Shown: piece by piece, positions 1-8,460 of the stretch
Layout: every line of letters starts with the position of its first letter
How positions within the stretch are numbered: position 1 is the stretch's first letter
NCBI GenBank assembly: GCA_035507035.1
Contig: DATJOJ010000048.1
Span: 62,001-126,000, forward strand
Source of the DNA: DATJOJ01 sp035507035
GTDB lineage: Bacteria > Acidobacteriota > Terriglobia > Terriglobales > Acidobacteriaceae
DNA length: 64,000 nucleotides
Reading direction: 5' to 3'
Notes under the pieces: generated by a model
The model's input: the letters and a program-made list of their open reading frames with translations, nothing else
Told to the model about the DNA's origin: nothing
The model's database searches: none
Program-made: the position numbers and the translations under genes

Positions 1-1249
1 TGGAATTGGACTGCAGCAACTTGCAAATCGCAGGCTGGAAAAATCGGGATTGTTCGACACCGTGGTAGTGACTTCTCGGCGCGATTTGCGTGGCTTTAAT
101 CGGGAGCAGGAAGAAAATGGGCCAGCCCCCGCTGACAGTCCTTCGCTCGATGAAGCCAAGCGCCAGCAGATCGAGAAGCTTCCCCATGTCCGCGAAGCAT
201 ATCCCGACATTCGCTTCGTGAGCGAACTCCGGTACGATGATCAGCCGCATATAGCATCGGTCGCGGGTATACCTTCTTCCGCCAAAAGCAATGAAGCCTT
301 TGATGGGATGCAGGGCGCGTTCTTTTCGGCAGATTCCGCGCCGGAAGCTATTTTGCAAAAGTCGTTTGCGGCGGAATTGCTGGGAAACAAACCGAGACCC
401 GACGACGAGGTCAATGCCGCTATCTTGGCACCGTCGCTCATCCGCAAGAAACTGGTTCTGCATTATGCGGAGCGGACATCATCTCAATCTGGCGACGCGC
501 AGGCTAAAGGCGGAGCTGCATATTCTGTGGTATCGCGGGAGCAGGCGCTCACAATTGTTGGTATCTCCGAGACCGGACCGGATGCCATGCGTGGCCAGGC
601 CCGAGCACGAGTGTTCATACCACTCCGGCTTGCGGAAAGTTTGCACGTAATGCAACCCTCCGACCTGCGTGACACGACGAATACGGCAGGAGCACAGACC
701 TACACGACCATCGAGGTGAGGGTAGATAGCCCGGCAAATGTGCAACCGGTTGAGGACAGCATTAAGAAGATGGGTTTCAACACATTTTCGATTACTGATG
801 CGACCAAGAGCTTGCGGAGGTTTTTTGCCGTGTTGGATCTGTTCCTGGGGATTTTCGGGAGTTTGGCGCTCGCCGTTGCATCCATCGGAATCGTCAACAC
901 GCTGGTCATGGCGATCCTCGAACGCCGCCGCGAGATTGGCATCATGAAAGCGATCGGGGCGAGCGATGCGGATGTCAGAGGGCTATTTTTTGCCGAAGCC
1001 GGAACCATGGGCATTTTCGGAGGAGTTCTCGGTGTCGCTCTGGGTTGGGCGCTTGGACGTTTGATCAATTTCGGAACCAACGTGTATTTGAGACGCCAGC
1101 ATTTTCCTGCCGAACAAATCTGGTTTGTGCCGTGGTGGCTGGTGAGCGGAGCGATCGTTTTTGCCGTGGTCGTCAGTTTGTTGTCGGGTTTGTATCCTGC
1201 CGCCCGGGCTGCGCGCCTCGACCCCGTCCAGGCCCTGCGCTACGAGTAG
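1..1249 (+). CDS. ABC transporter permease, MacB/FtsX family (5' end outside window)
   Basis: The reading frame is open from base 2, so the gene starts upstream of the window and about 415 C-terminal residues are visible. The first part is a MacB-type periplasmic core domain. The C-terminal third is an FtsX domain with three or four membrane segments, the motif ERRREIGIMKAIGA after the first of them, and the family ending PAARAARLDPVQALRYE. Such permeases work with a LolD/MacB-type ATPase in export of, or signalling to, the envelope; the substrate cannot be told. The first in-frame candidate start inside the window is a TTG at base 50, but in-frame residues before it (GIGLQQLANRRLEKSG) fit the family, so it is not the true start. 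The next gene begins 9 nt downstream. Confidence 0.88.
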   Translation, partial: GIGLQQLANRRLEKSGLFDTVVVTSRRDLRGFNREQEENGPAPADSPSLDEAKRQQIEKLPHVREAYPDIRFVSELRYDDQPHIASVAGIPSSAKSNEAFDGMQGAFFSADSAPEAILQKSFAAELLGNKPRPDDEVNAAILAPSLIRKKLVLHYAERTSSQSGDAQAKGGAAYSVVSREQALTIVGISETGPDAMRGQARARVFIPLRLAESLHVMQPSDLRDTTNTAGAQTYTTIEVRVDSPANVQPVEDSIKKMGFNTFSITDATKSLRRFFAVLDLFLGIFGSLALAVASIGIVNTLVMAILERRREIGIMKAIGASDADVRGLFFAEAGTMGIFGGVLGVALGWALGRLINFGTNVYLRRQHFPAEQIWFVPWWLVSGAIVFAVVVSLLSGLYPAARAARLDPVQALRYE

Positions 1250-1258
1250 AGTAAGAGA

Positions 1259-2134
1259 ATGAGATTTCTCCGCATCCTGCTCCTCTTGAGTTTGTTTTCC
1301 GCAACGGCTTTTGCGCAGAGCCGGATTGATTGCAATGCACTGGACAGCCACATCCTGAAAGAAACAATTCGTTATTGTGTCATGCTGCCCGCTGGGTACG
1401 ATGCGCCTACTGCTAAATCCTATCCGGTGCTTTACTTTCTACACGGGCTGGGGGAAAACGAACAGGCTCTCTTCAAGATGGGTGGATGGGACTTAGTGGA
1501 AGACCTTCGCCGCCAGCACAAGATCACAGATTTTCTCATAGTGACTCCGGACGGAGAAGCCAGCTTCTATGTGAACTCTGTGAAAGGCAAAGTGCGGTAC
1601 AGTGACTTCTTTCTTTACGAATTCATGCCATTCATTGAAGGTAAATATCGGATTCGTCGCGAACGCACTAGCCGCGCGGTTAGCGGAATCTCGATGGGCG
1701 GGTATGGCGCATTTCGTTTTGCGTTTGCATACCCTGAGCAGTTTTCCGCAGTCAGCGCCGAAAGCGCCGCGCTCATCGCCGCTTCTCCTGATGACCTCAA
1801 CGCCATGTTGCGATCGGACACACCGATGAACCAGATCCTCGGATCAGTTTTTGGAAATCCAATCGATATAGGCCATTGGCAGCAGAACGACGTTTTTGCT
1901 CTTGCGCGCAAAAATAGAACCGCGATCCGCAGAGTGGCCATCAATTTCAACTGCGGCCGAGATGATCAGTTCAAGTTCGAAGTCAGCGGGGAGGCGCTGC
2001 ACCGTGAACTCGACTCCCTAGGAATCAAAAACCAGTTCCATATCTACCCAGGGGACCATAGCGCTCCGTATTTTCTCGCACACCTCGCCGAGCTGATGGA
2101 GTTTCACTCGCAGCATTTCCCAACCACCAAGTAA
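1259..2134 (+). CDS. Secreted esterase, esterase-D / alpha-beta hydrolase family
   Basis: This is a 291-residue protein with a clear signal peptide (hydrophobic residues 4-18, cleavage near AFA-QS). It carries the HGLGEN oxyanion segment near residue 62 and the nucleophile elbow GISMGGYG with Ser145, followed by a late Asp region and a His in YPGDHSAPY. These place it in the putative esterase family (PF00756; S-formylglutathione hydrolase / feruloyl esterase type). It acts outside the cytoplasm, probably in the periplasm, on an unknown ester. It starts 9 nt after the permease stop and may be co-transcribed with it. The specific substrate is not inferable. Confidence 0.8.
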   Translation: MRFLRILLLLSLFSATAFAQSRIDCNALDSHILKETIRYCVMLPAGYDAPTAKSYPVLYFLHGLGENEQALFKMGGWDLVEDLRRQHKITDFLIVTPDGEASFYVNSVKGKVRYSDFFLYEFMPFIEGKYRIRRERTSRAVSGISMGGYGAFRFAFAYPEQFSAVSAESAALIAASPDDLNAMLRSDTPMNQILGSVFGNPIDIGHWQQNDVFALARKNRTAIRRVAINFNCGRDDQFKFEVSGEALHRELDSLGIKNQFHIYPGDHSAPYFLAHLAELMEFHSQHFPTTK

Positions 2135-2149
2135 TCGCGGAGAGACGAA

Positions 2150-3931
2150 CTACATGCCGTCTGGCGCTTTTTCAATCACCTCTTTAGCGCCGGGCATCAA
2201 GTTCTTCAGTGGAGCAGTGCGCTGCTCTTCGAGTTCGGGATGCGGCAGGGGCTTACGCGGTAGCATCTGATCGCGCATCGCAGCGTTGTAAACGAAAATT
2301 GCTTCCACCGTGGCTGCCTGCTCGAGGTCCGGCTCCTGCAGCCGTTCATAGGTATCCATATTCGAGTGATGAGTGCGAGTCCCATAGTCGAGCTTGTCCT
2401 GAATAAACTGGAAGCCCGGAATGCCCACATTGTCGAACGACTCGTGATCGGTTCCTCCGGTATTTCGCATCGTCAAGGCAGTGACGCCAATATCCTTCAA
2501 AGGCTCGATCCACTGCTGGAAAACAGGAGCGATTGCAGCGTTCCCTTGCAAGTAGACTCCCCGAATCATGCCGCTACCGTTGTCCACATTGAAGTAGGCC
2601 GAGATTTGCTGCTGCTCCGGTTTCAGCTGCAAAGGACCTGCTGGTTTGCGCAGCCACTCCGGCAGCTTCAGTTGATCGGGTGCGGTGGAAAGCGGCGTGA
2701 AGCCAAAATGTTGTTTCACATAGCCTATGGAGCCGTACAATCCTTGCTCTTCTCCCGTCCACAACCCGATCCGGATCGTGCGTCGCGGCTTGACCTGCAG
2801 CGCATTCAGAATCCGCATGACCTCCATCGCAACCACCGTACCCGCACCATTGTCTGTGGCGCCCGTCGCCGAAGCCCAGGAGTCGAGGTGCCCTCCGAGC
2901 ATCACGACTTCATCCTTCACCTTGGGATCAGTCCCGGGAATCTCGGCAATGGTATCGAAACCGTGTTCATGGTCACCAAAGAACTTTGTGTCAACGTTCA
3001 TTTCAACGCTGACGGGAACATTCGCTTTCAGCAAGCGATACATGCGGCCATAATTCTCGATCGCCATGATCACAACCGGGACTGGCATCGCATTTTCACG
3101 CTTGTAAATTCCCCAGCCCAAGCCACGATCGACAAAGATGGTGCCGCCAGAGCCGCCGCCGTCCCGGCCGTCGCGGCTGGGCTGGATCACAGCCAGCGGT
3201 TTTTCGGAGGAAAAAAACTGCGCTATCTTCTTCTGCAAAGCCAGTCGCTGCGGCAGACCTTTCATATACTCGTCGAATTCCCCTTCACCCTTGATGGGAT
3301 ACTCCGTCAGCTTAGCCAATTGCTCGGCATCGTATCGCTCAAACAAAGGCTTATCGACCGGCTTGACTTCACGCATCTCGCCGAGCAGCACAATCTTCCC
3401 GGCGACTTTGCCCTTGTACTTGTCGATGTCTTCCGGTTTCTTGATGTCCACCCAAATCACATCGCCGGTGACCGCACCATTGGTCGATGGCGACCACGGA
3501 GCCGCCTGCGCAATGAACACCGCATTATCCGGTGAAGCCATCCTTACCCAGGTATTGATCTGCTGCCAGCCCATGCCAAACTCGCCCCAATCCTCGAGGT
3601 GCGCATTCGCGCAACCCATGGCGGCTAATTGATCGCGTGTCCAATCGTTAGCACGCTTCACATTGGGCGATCCGGTGAGGCGTTCACCGATCCCGTCCAT
3701 CAGCGCTGACGCATATTCCATCACGTGCGAGTGATGCAAGCCTTCCTCTCGAATGCGCTGATACATGGTGTAATCAATGTTTTCTTTGGCCGACTGCGGA
3801 AGCTCGTAAGAAGGCTTCTCGGTTTCAGCCGATGTGGAGTTGGGTTTTTTCCTGTCCGCGGCAAGAAGTGGCAAAGCCAACGTGACCAGCAGTACAGCAA
3901 CCATGCGCAGCAGATTTTGTTTTCGTGTCAT
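2150..3931 (-). CDS. Secreted M28-family zinc metallopeptidase
   Basis: From the chosen ATG at 3931 the protein has 593 residues. A GAGGA ribosome site lies about 9 nt upstream and the N-terminus is a signal peptide (TRKQNLLRMVAVLLVTLALPL); the in-frame start 10 codons earlier lacks both features. A PA-domain-like insert precedes the catalytic domain. M28 di-zinc ligand motifs occur in order: GGHLDSW, TGATDNGAG, WTGEEQGLYG, NVDNGSG and THHSNMDTYERL. It should be an exported aminopeptidase or carboxypeptidase. It converges on the esterase gene, with 15 nt between the two stops. Confidence 0.9.
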   Translation of the reverse strand: MTRKQNLLRMVAVLLVTLALPLLAADRKKPNSTSAETEKPSYELPQSAKENIDYTMYQRIREEGLHHSHVMEYASALMDGIGERLTGSPNVKRANDWTRDQLAAMGCANAHLEDWGEFGMGWQQINTWVRMASPDNAVFIAQAAPWSPSTNGAVTGDVIWVDIKKPEDIDKYKGKVAGKIVLLGEMREVKPVDKPLFERYDAEQLAKLTEYPIKGEGEFDEYMKGLPQRLALQKKIAQFFSSEKPLAVIQPSRDGRDGGGSGGTIFVDRGLGWGIYKRENAMPVPVVIMAIENYGRMYRLLKANVPVSVEMNVDTKFFGDHEHGFDTIAEIPGTDPKVKDEVVMLGGHLDSWASATGATDNGAGTVVAMEVMRILNALQVKPRRTIRIGLWTGEEQGLYGSIGYVKQHFGFTPLSTAPDQLKLPEWLRKPAGPLQLKPEQQQISAYFNVDNGSGMIRGVYLQGNAAIAPVFQQWIEPLKDIGVTALTMRNTGGTDHESFDNVGIPGFQFIQDKLDYGTRTHHSNMDTYERLQEPDLEQAATVEAIFVYNAAMRDQMLPRKPLPHPELEEQRTAPLKNLMPGAKEVIEKAPDGM

Positions 3932-4103
3932 CCAAGATTCCTCGTAAAAGAATGCGGGCAAACAACGCAGAGTAGCAGATTACGCTCGCGGTTACCAATC
4001 GAGTGAGTCGGTTTGCAGCGCGATTACTGTCGGTGTAATCCCTTTGGGCGTCGATTCACAAGCCTGCGATCAATATCATTGACTTCATGGCCAGGGAGGT
4101 TCT

Positions 4104-4550
4104 GTGAACGCGGCATCACCACAGGTGGTTACAGTTTCAGGCCGGCTTAAAAGTGCGGTCGAAGAACTTCGCCGCGTAGATCGTTTACTGATGGGCGGAG
4201 CAGATCTGGATCCCCGAATTTTGGCAGACTTTCGCCATGCCCTCAACCGAGTTCGCAATACGGCGTGGTCAGCCCAGCAATATCTGACGCTCAAGGACAC
4301 GCAGCAGAATTCCGATGGCGTAGTTTCACTGCTGGCCGGAGAGCGAATCCGCGCCATGTACCAGCTTTGCGAGTCGCTGGTTTCCGATTTAGACAGTACG
4401 GATGTGCGGTTTCAAACCGGGCAATTAGCCGAGTTACAAACGGCGATCCATAATCTCAGCGACCGCCTGGAGCGCGGTCCGCAATCGGCAATTCCGGTTG
4501 ATCCAAAACTGCGAAGGCGAAACCGCCGAAGCAAGCCGACTCCTCACTGA
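4104..4550 (+). CDS. Conserved small helical protein of unknown function
   Basis: A 148-residue soluble protein, predicted almost entirely alpha-helical from its heptad-like Leu/Ala pattern, with a basic C-terminal tail (KLRRRNRRSK). The GTG start has a good GGGAGGT site 6-7 nt upstream. There is no signal peptide, membrane segment or recognisable catalytic motif. Its 3' end overlaps the convergent mrp gene by 7 nt. I do not recognise the family; the coding call rests on the ribosome site, codon pattern and fit between neighbours. Confidence 0.6.
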   Translation: MNAASPQVVTVSGRLKSAVEELRRVDRLLMGGADLDPRILADFRHALNRVRNTAWSAQQYLTLKDTQQNSDGVVSLLAGERIRAMYQLCESLVSDLDSTDVRFQTGQLAELQTAIHNLSDRLERGPQSAIPVDPKLRRRNRRSKPTPH

Positions 4551-5395
4551 ATCTGTATAACGCCTTCCGACGCGGTGGATTTAATTTCCTCGACCCGCGC
4601 CACAACTTTGCGCGCAAAATCGTAAAGCGACTTGGATTGAGGAGATACCTCACCCGCGAGAGCCATGGGCTTGCCCGAGTCTCCAGCTTTGCGAATGTCA
4701 GGATCCAGTTGGATATTGCCAAGAAATGCAACGTCGAACTGACTGGCCGTTTTTTCCGCACCACCGCGCGAAAAAATATCGATCTCATGATTGCAATGCG
4801 GGCAAACAAAATAACTCATATTCTCGACCATGCCCACGATATCCACCTTCATCTGGCGGAACATCTCAATGGCCTTGCGCGCATCCTGGAGAGAAACATC
4901 GGACGGAGTCGAAACGACAATGGCGCCGGTAAGCGGCACCGTCTGAATCAGTGAGAGAGCGACATCTCCCGTTCCCGGAGGAAGATCAACCACGAGATAA
5001 TCAAGCTGTCCCCACTCAACCGAACCCAGAAATTGACGAATGATGGAATGCAACATGGGCCCGCGCCAGATCAGCGGTTTGTCGCCGGGATTGAGGAATC
5101 CGACGGAAATGACTTTCAGCCCAAAAGCTTCCAGCGGTTCGATCCGCTGGTCGCCGAGAACCCTGGGCTGTTGATTCGTGCCCAGCATCAACGGCACGTT
5201 CGGTCCGTAAACATCAGCGTCGAGCAAGCCAACCCGATAGCCTAATTTGGCGAGAACGATGGCCAAGTTGACCGAGAGCGTGGTCTTTCCCACGCCGCCC
5301 TTTCCCGAACCAACGGCGACGATCGCCCCTACGCCAGGCAAAGCTTGGGGCGCGGGCGGCTGCTGTCCGGGACGGGCCGGCATATGTGCGTTCAA
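4544..5395 (-). CDS. mrp: Mrp/ApbC (NBP35-type) Fe-S cluster carrier ATPase
   Basis: A 283-residue P-loop ATPase with the deviant Walker A GSGKGGVGKTTLSVNLA near residue 32, the switch region LLDADVYGPN, and DYLVVDLPPGTGD. The CPHCNHE motif near the C-terminal third supplies the bridging Cys pair of Mrp carriers. It is expected to help load Fe-S clusters onto target proteins. The TTG start at 5395 is favoured over the ATG four codons later because GAGGTGATCC, complementary to the 16S rRNA 3' end over ten bases, ends only 1 nt before the TTG. The N-terminal DUF59 domain found in many Mrp proteins is absent. It lies just downstream of cydB but appears to have its own promoter. Confidence 0.93.
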   Translation of the reverse strand: MNAHMPARPGQQPPAPQALPGVGAIVAVGSGKGGVGKTTLSVNLAIVLAKLGYRVGLLDADVYGPNVPLMLGTNQQPRVLGDQRIEPLEAFGLKVISVGFLNPGDKPLIWRGPMLHSIIRQFLGSVEWGQLDYLVVDLPPGTGDVALSLIQTVPLTGAIVVSTPSDVSLQDARKAIEMFRQMKVDIVGMVENMSYFVCPHCNHEIDIFSRGGAEKTASQFDVAFLGNIQLDPDIRKAGDSGKPMALAGEVSPQSKSLYDFARKVVARVEEIKSTASEGVIQIQ

Positions 5396-5436
5396 AGGAT
5401 CACCTCAAAATAGGCTGGATTTCGCTACAGATTTCC

Positions 5437-5465
5437 ATTATACGGCGTCACACGGGCGTGTGACG
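5437..5465 (-). promoter_or_regulatory. Candidate mrp promoter with 20-bp palindromic operator
   Basis: On the minus strand a perfect TATAAT lies at 5437-5442, about 42 nt before the mrp TTG. Immediately upstream, 5446-5465 is a palindrome of two perfect 9-bp arms (CGTCACACG and CGTGTGACG) around two G residues. It covers the place where a -35 box would be; no good TTGACA is present. An operator overlapping a promoter fits best. It could instead act as a short hairpin after cydB, but no T-run follows. Confidence 0.5.
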
Positions 5466-5496
5466 GGGCGGACACCGACTATGACCACTTCTGACC

Positions 5497-6537
5497 TTAA
5501 TATCCTCCGTCTTCTAGACGAACCTTGCCGCGAAACATCCGGAAGACAAAAACGAAGTACGCCAGAGCCAATACCGCCCCCATGCACCACCAAATGAGGC
5601 CGACCACGAGACCATGATGGCCGGCGGCGGAGTTGTAAATCGTCAGGCTGTAACTGGGATTGGTGCTGGCCGGCAAGACAACCGGGTAGAGTGCAAATGC
5701 TGCACCTACCAACATAGCCGCAATATATGCACACGAAGCCAAAAAGGCTGCCGTCTCCTTCGCCTTGGCGTTCGACCACATCAACATTCCCAAACTGGCG
5801 AAGACGACCAGGGGTATAAGAATTCCTGCCGGATGCGCTCGGTAATTATCCATGACATCCGGTTTGACCACATAGGTCACGGGAATGGCGAGCAAGGTCA
5901 GAAGAACCTGAATGGGCGCGGTGAGTAAAACGGCTTTGCGCGCCCGCAGGTTTAGATCACCTTCAGTTTTTGTCACGACATAAAGCGCCCCATGCGTGGT
6001 CAGCGTGACGAGAGCGATGACGCCGGTCATGACCGTATACCAGTCGAGAATTCCGGGATGCGGGCCAACGCGCCAGTTCGTCCATAACGGCTCGAAGAAA
6101 TAGCCCTCCGGCCCGAGTGGCACGCCGCGAATTACGTTGCCCAACGCGGCGCCGAAAAAGATCGCTAACAAGATGCTCGCGACAGAAAAGATCACATCAT
6201 AGAAGCCTTGCCAGACGGGATTCTCCACGTGGGTGCGAAATTCGATCCCGATCGCACGCAGCATCAGCAGCCACAGCACCATCATGAGGGGAAGGTAAAA
6301 GCCGCTGAAGCTCGATGCATAGAGTTGAGGGAAGGCGAAATACAGCGTTCCGCCGGCGGCCAACAGCCAGACTTCATTGCCATCCCATACCGGCCCGATC
6401 GAACGCAGAATCTTGCGGCGCTCTTCGTGGGTTCGTCCAACAACAAGGTAAATCGCTCCCGCGCCCAAATCGAATCCGTCCAGCACCACATACGCTGTGA
6501 GCATCACTGCGACCACGATGAACCAAAGCGTCTCCAT
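5497..6537 (-). CDS. cydB: Cytochrome bd ubiquinol oxidase subunit II
   Basis: A 346-residue multi-pass membrane protein from the ATG at 6537, which has AAGGA upstream; an in-frame start 11 codons earlier would overlap cydA. The N-terminus METLWFIVVAVMLTAYVVLDGFDLG is diagnostic of CydB, followed by WDGNEVWLL. With CydA it forms the high-affinity terminal oxidase that reduces oxygen to water at the inner membrane. It starts 7 nt after the cydA stop. No CydX-like small gene follows in the 100 nt downstream. Confidence 0.97.
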   Translation of the reverse strand: METLWFIVVAVMLTAYVVLDGFDLGAGAIYLVVGRTHEERRKILRSIGPVWDGNEVWLLAAGGTLYFAFPQLYASSFSGFYLPLMMVLWLLMLRAIGIEFRTHVENPVWQGFYDVIFSVASILLAIFFGAALGNVIRGVPLGPEGYFFEPLWTNWRVGPHPGILDWYTVMTGVIALVTLTTHGALYVVTKTEGDLNLRARKAVLLTAPIQVLLTLLAIPVTYVVKPDVMDNYRAHPAGILIPLVVFASLGMLMWSNAKAKETAAFLASCAYIAAMLVGAAFALYPVVLPASTNPSYSLTIYNSAAGHHGLVVGLIWWCMGAVLALAYFVFVFRMFRGKVRLEDGGY

Positions 6538-6544
6538 AGAATCC

Positions 6545-7882
6545 TTAGTGACCAGTGTTTCTTGTTGCAACCGGTCCGAGTTCGATTTCGCGCCGTACCA
6601 GGAACAAAAAGAGAATTCCTAGCACCATGTACATCCCCATAAATCCGAGTAAGGTAAACATGCCATTTCCCGCCGAAACTGTTTTCGAGTACCCGTCCGC
6701 GGTACGCATTAATCCATAAACGAGCCAGGGTTGGCGTCCAAGTTCCGCCGTCATCCATCCCGCAGTGTTCGCGATATAAGGAAAAGGCAGGCTGAGCACC
6801 AGAATCCAAAGCATCCAGCGCGAGTCGAACAGCTTGCCGCGCCACAAAAGAAAAAGCGCGACGACCATGATGGCAATAAAAATTGTCCCCAGCCCCACCA
6901 TGATGTGATAGCTGTAATAAAGCAGCGGAATGTTCTGCGGCCACAGGTCTTTCGGGAATCCATCCAACCCCTCGACTCGCGCCGACCAACGCCGATAAGT
7001 CAAGAAGCTGAGTACTTTGGGCACAATCAGAGGATTGTCAATTTTGCGCGCATTCACGTCGGGCTGGCCGATGATGACCAGCGGTGCGCCGGGCTGCCCC
7101 TCAAATAATGCTTCCATCGCTGCCAACGTCACTGGCTGATGCTTGACCAGCATCAAGCCCTGGCCGTCCCCAGTCGGGTAAAGTTGCAGGATGCTGAAGA
7201 TGCAACCGGCAATCACCCCCGTCCGGACAAAAACCTGTCCGTGTTCCACGAATTTTCCCCAGAGCAGATAGAATGCACCGATTGAGGCCATGACAAAGCA
7301 TCCGGTGATCGCCGCTCCGCTCATATTGTGCGCATATTGCCACCACGCCCAGGGATTCCACACCAGTTCCCAAAAGCTGCTGAGTTGAACCGAGCCGTCT
7401 GCAGCACGTTCGTAGCCGACCGGATACTGCATCCAGGCGTCGGTTGCGATGATGAAGTAGCCGGACAGCCACGATCCCACAAACACTGCAACCGCCGACC
7501 ACCAATGGGCGCGTGGGCTCAGCCGTTTTTCTCCATATAAGAAGAGTCCGAGAAAAGCGGACTCCAGAAAGAACGCGAACATTCCTTCCATCGCCAGCGT
7601 CTGTCCGATGACTCCGCCAGCGAAACGTGAAAAATGCGACCAGTTGGTACCGAACTGAAATTCCATCGGAATGCCGGTGACAACTCCCAGCACGAAATTG
7701 ATGCCGAAGATTCGCGCCCAGAAGCGCGCCGCCTGGTTGTAAACCTCATCGTGGGTGCGAAGAGCCAGCGTCTTCAAAATCACGATCAACAGGGCCAAGC
7801 CCATGGTGAGTTGCGGGAACAAGTAATGAAAAGTGACAGTAAAGGCGAAATGCAGGCGGTCGACCAGCAGTGCACTATCCAT
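6545..7882 (-). CDS. cydA: Cytochrome bd ubiquinol oxidase subunit I (short Q-loop type)
   Basis: A 445-residue membrane protein carrying the haem ligand His19 (context TVTFHYLFPQLT), a second conserved His in AHNMSGAAITG, and GWMTAELGRQPW near the quinol-oxidising side. At 445 residues it is much shorter than E. coli CydA and belongs to the short Q-loop class. It is first in a cydA-cydB operon. The region upstream holds a CRP/FNR-type palindrome and a GATAAT -10 box, pointing to control by a Crp/Fnr regulator. No clear Shine-Dalgarno sequence precedes the ATG. Confidence 0.97.
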   Translation of the reverse strand: MDSALLVDRLHFAFTVTFHYLFPQLTMGLALLIVILKTLALRTHDEVYNQAARFWARIFGINFVLGVVTGIPMEFQFGTNWSHFSRFAGGVIGQTLAMEGMFAFFLESAFLGLFLYGEKRLSPRAHWWSAVAVFVGSWLSGYFIIATDAWMQYPVGYERAADGSVQLSSFWELVWNPWAWWQYAHNMSGAAITGCFVMASIGAFYLLWGKFVEHGQVFVRTGVIAGCIFSILQLYPTGDGQGLMLVKHQPVTLAAMEALFEGQPGAPLVIIGQPDVNARKIDNPLIVPKVLSFLTYRRWSARVEGLDGFPKDLWPQNIPLLYYSYHIMVGLGTIFIAIMVVALFLLWRGKLFDSRWMLWILVLSLPFPYIANTAGWMTAELGRQPWLVYGLMRTADGYSKTVSAGNGMFTLLGFMGMYMVLGILFLFLVRREIELGPVATRNTGH

Positions 7883-7934
7883 AGTTAAGGTCCAGTGTGA
7901 AGGAAGATTATCGCCGCCGATCCTGCGAAGCCGA

Positions 7935-7950
7935 TGTGATGCACGTCACA
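7935..7950 (-). promoter_or_regulatory. CRP/FNR-family operator upstream of cydAB
   Basis: The sequence TGTGATGCACGTCACA matches the CRP half-site pair TGTGA-N6-TCACA exactly. On the minus strand a GATAAT -10 box lies at 7907-7912, predicting a start near 7900. The palindrome centre is then at about -42.5, the class II activation position, with no -35 box needed. This is inferred from spacing; which Crp/Fnr-family protein binds is unknown. Confidence 0.6.
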
Positions 7951-7959
7951 ATTGTGGTG

Positions 7960-8460
7960 TTACGTCCTAGCATGCTGACGCCGCGCGAGGTGCTCGCGGC
8001 GAATCTCGCGGCGGCGGCCGGCATCATCGTAGCGGCGGCGTTGCTCCTCGGTTTCGGGAATCACCGGACCGACCGGAAGATGCCGTCCGGCTCCATCCAC
8101 TGCGACAAAGGTCAAATATGCGGAACTGACATGGCGGCAATCGTCCTGGATGTAGTTTTCCACCCAAACCTTGACGCCCACTTCCATCGAGGTGTGGAAG
8201 ACCCGATTTACTGACGAGCGGAGAATAACCAGATCTCCGATGTGTACTGGGACCAGAAAGTCGAGATGATCAATTGAGGCGGTGACTACATAGTTGCGCG
8301 AATGGCGATGCGCAGCCATCGCTCCAGCAAGGTCGATCCAATGCATCAGCCGCCCGCCGAGCAGAGCGCCCAGTGGATTGGCGTCGTTTGGAAGTACGAT
8401 CTCAGCCATCTCTGACTGTGAGTCCCGTACCGGCCGGGCTTGCAGTTGCTCGCTTGTCAT
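7960..8460 (-). CDS. Hotdog-fold acyl-CoA thioesterase (YciA/BACH-like)
   Basis: A 166-residue protein from the ATG at 8460, with GAGGA about 8 nt upstream. The N-terminal half carries the acyl-CoA thioesterase signature NPLGALLGGRLMHWIDLAGAMAA, in which the Asp after WI is the usual catalytic acid. Later segments HLDFLVPVHIGDLVIL and YLTFVAVD complete the single hotdog domain. It hydrolyses acyl-CoA thioesters in the cytoplasm; chain-length preference is unknown. Its ATG overlaps the stop of the upstream gene (ATGA), suggesting translational coupling. The C-terminal 30 residues are rich in Arg and look disordered. Confidence 0.85.
   Translation of the reverse strand: MTSEQLQARPVRDSQSEMAEIVLPNDANPLGALLGGRLMHWIDLAGAMAAHRHSRNYVVTASIDHLDFLVPVHIGDLVILRSSVNRVFHTSMEVGVKVWVENYIQDDCRHVSSAYLTFVAVDGAGRHLPVGPVIPETEEQRRRYDDAGRRREIRREHLARRQHART

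Noticed and set aside
2366..3535. Long open frame on the plus strand, 389 residues
   Set aside because: It is antisense to the M28 peptidase, whose catalytic motifs, signal peptide and ribosome site are all present; the antisense protein has no domain character.
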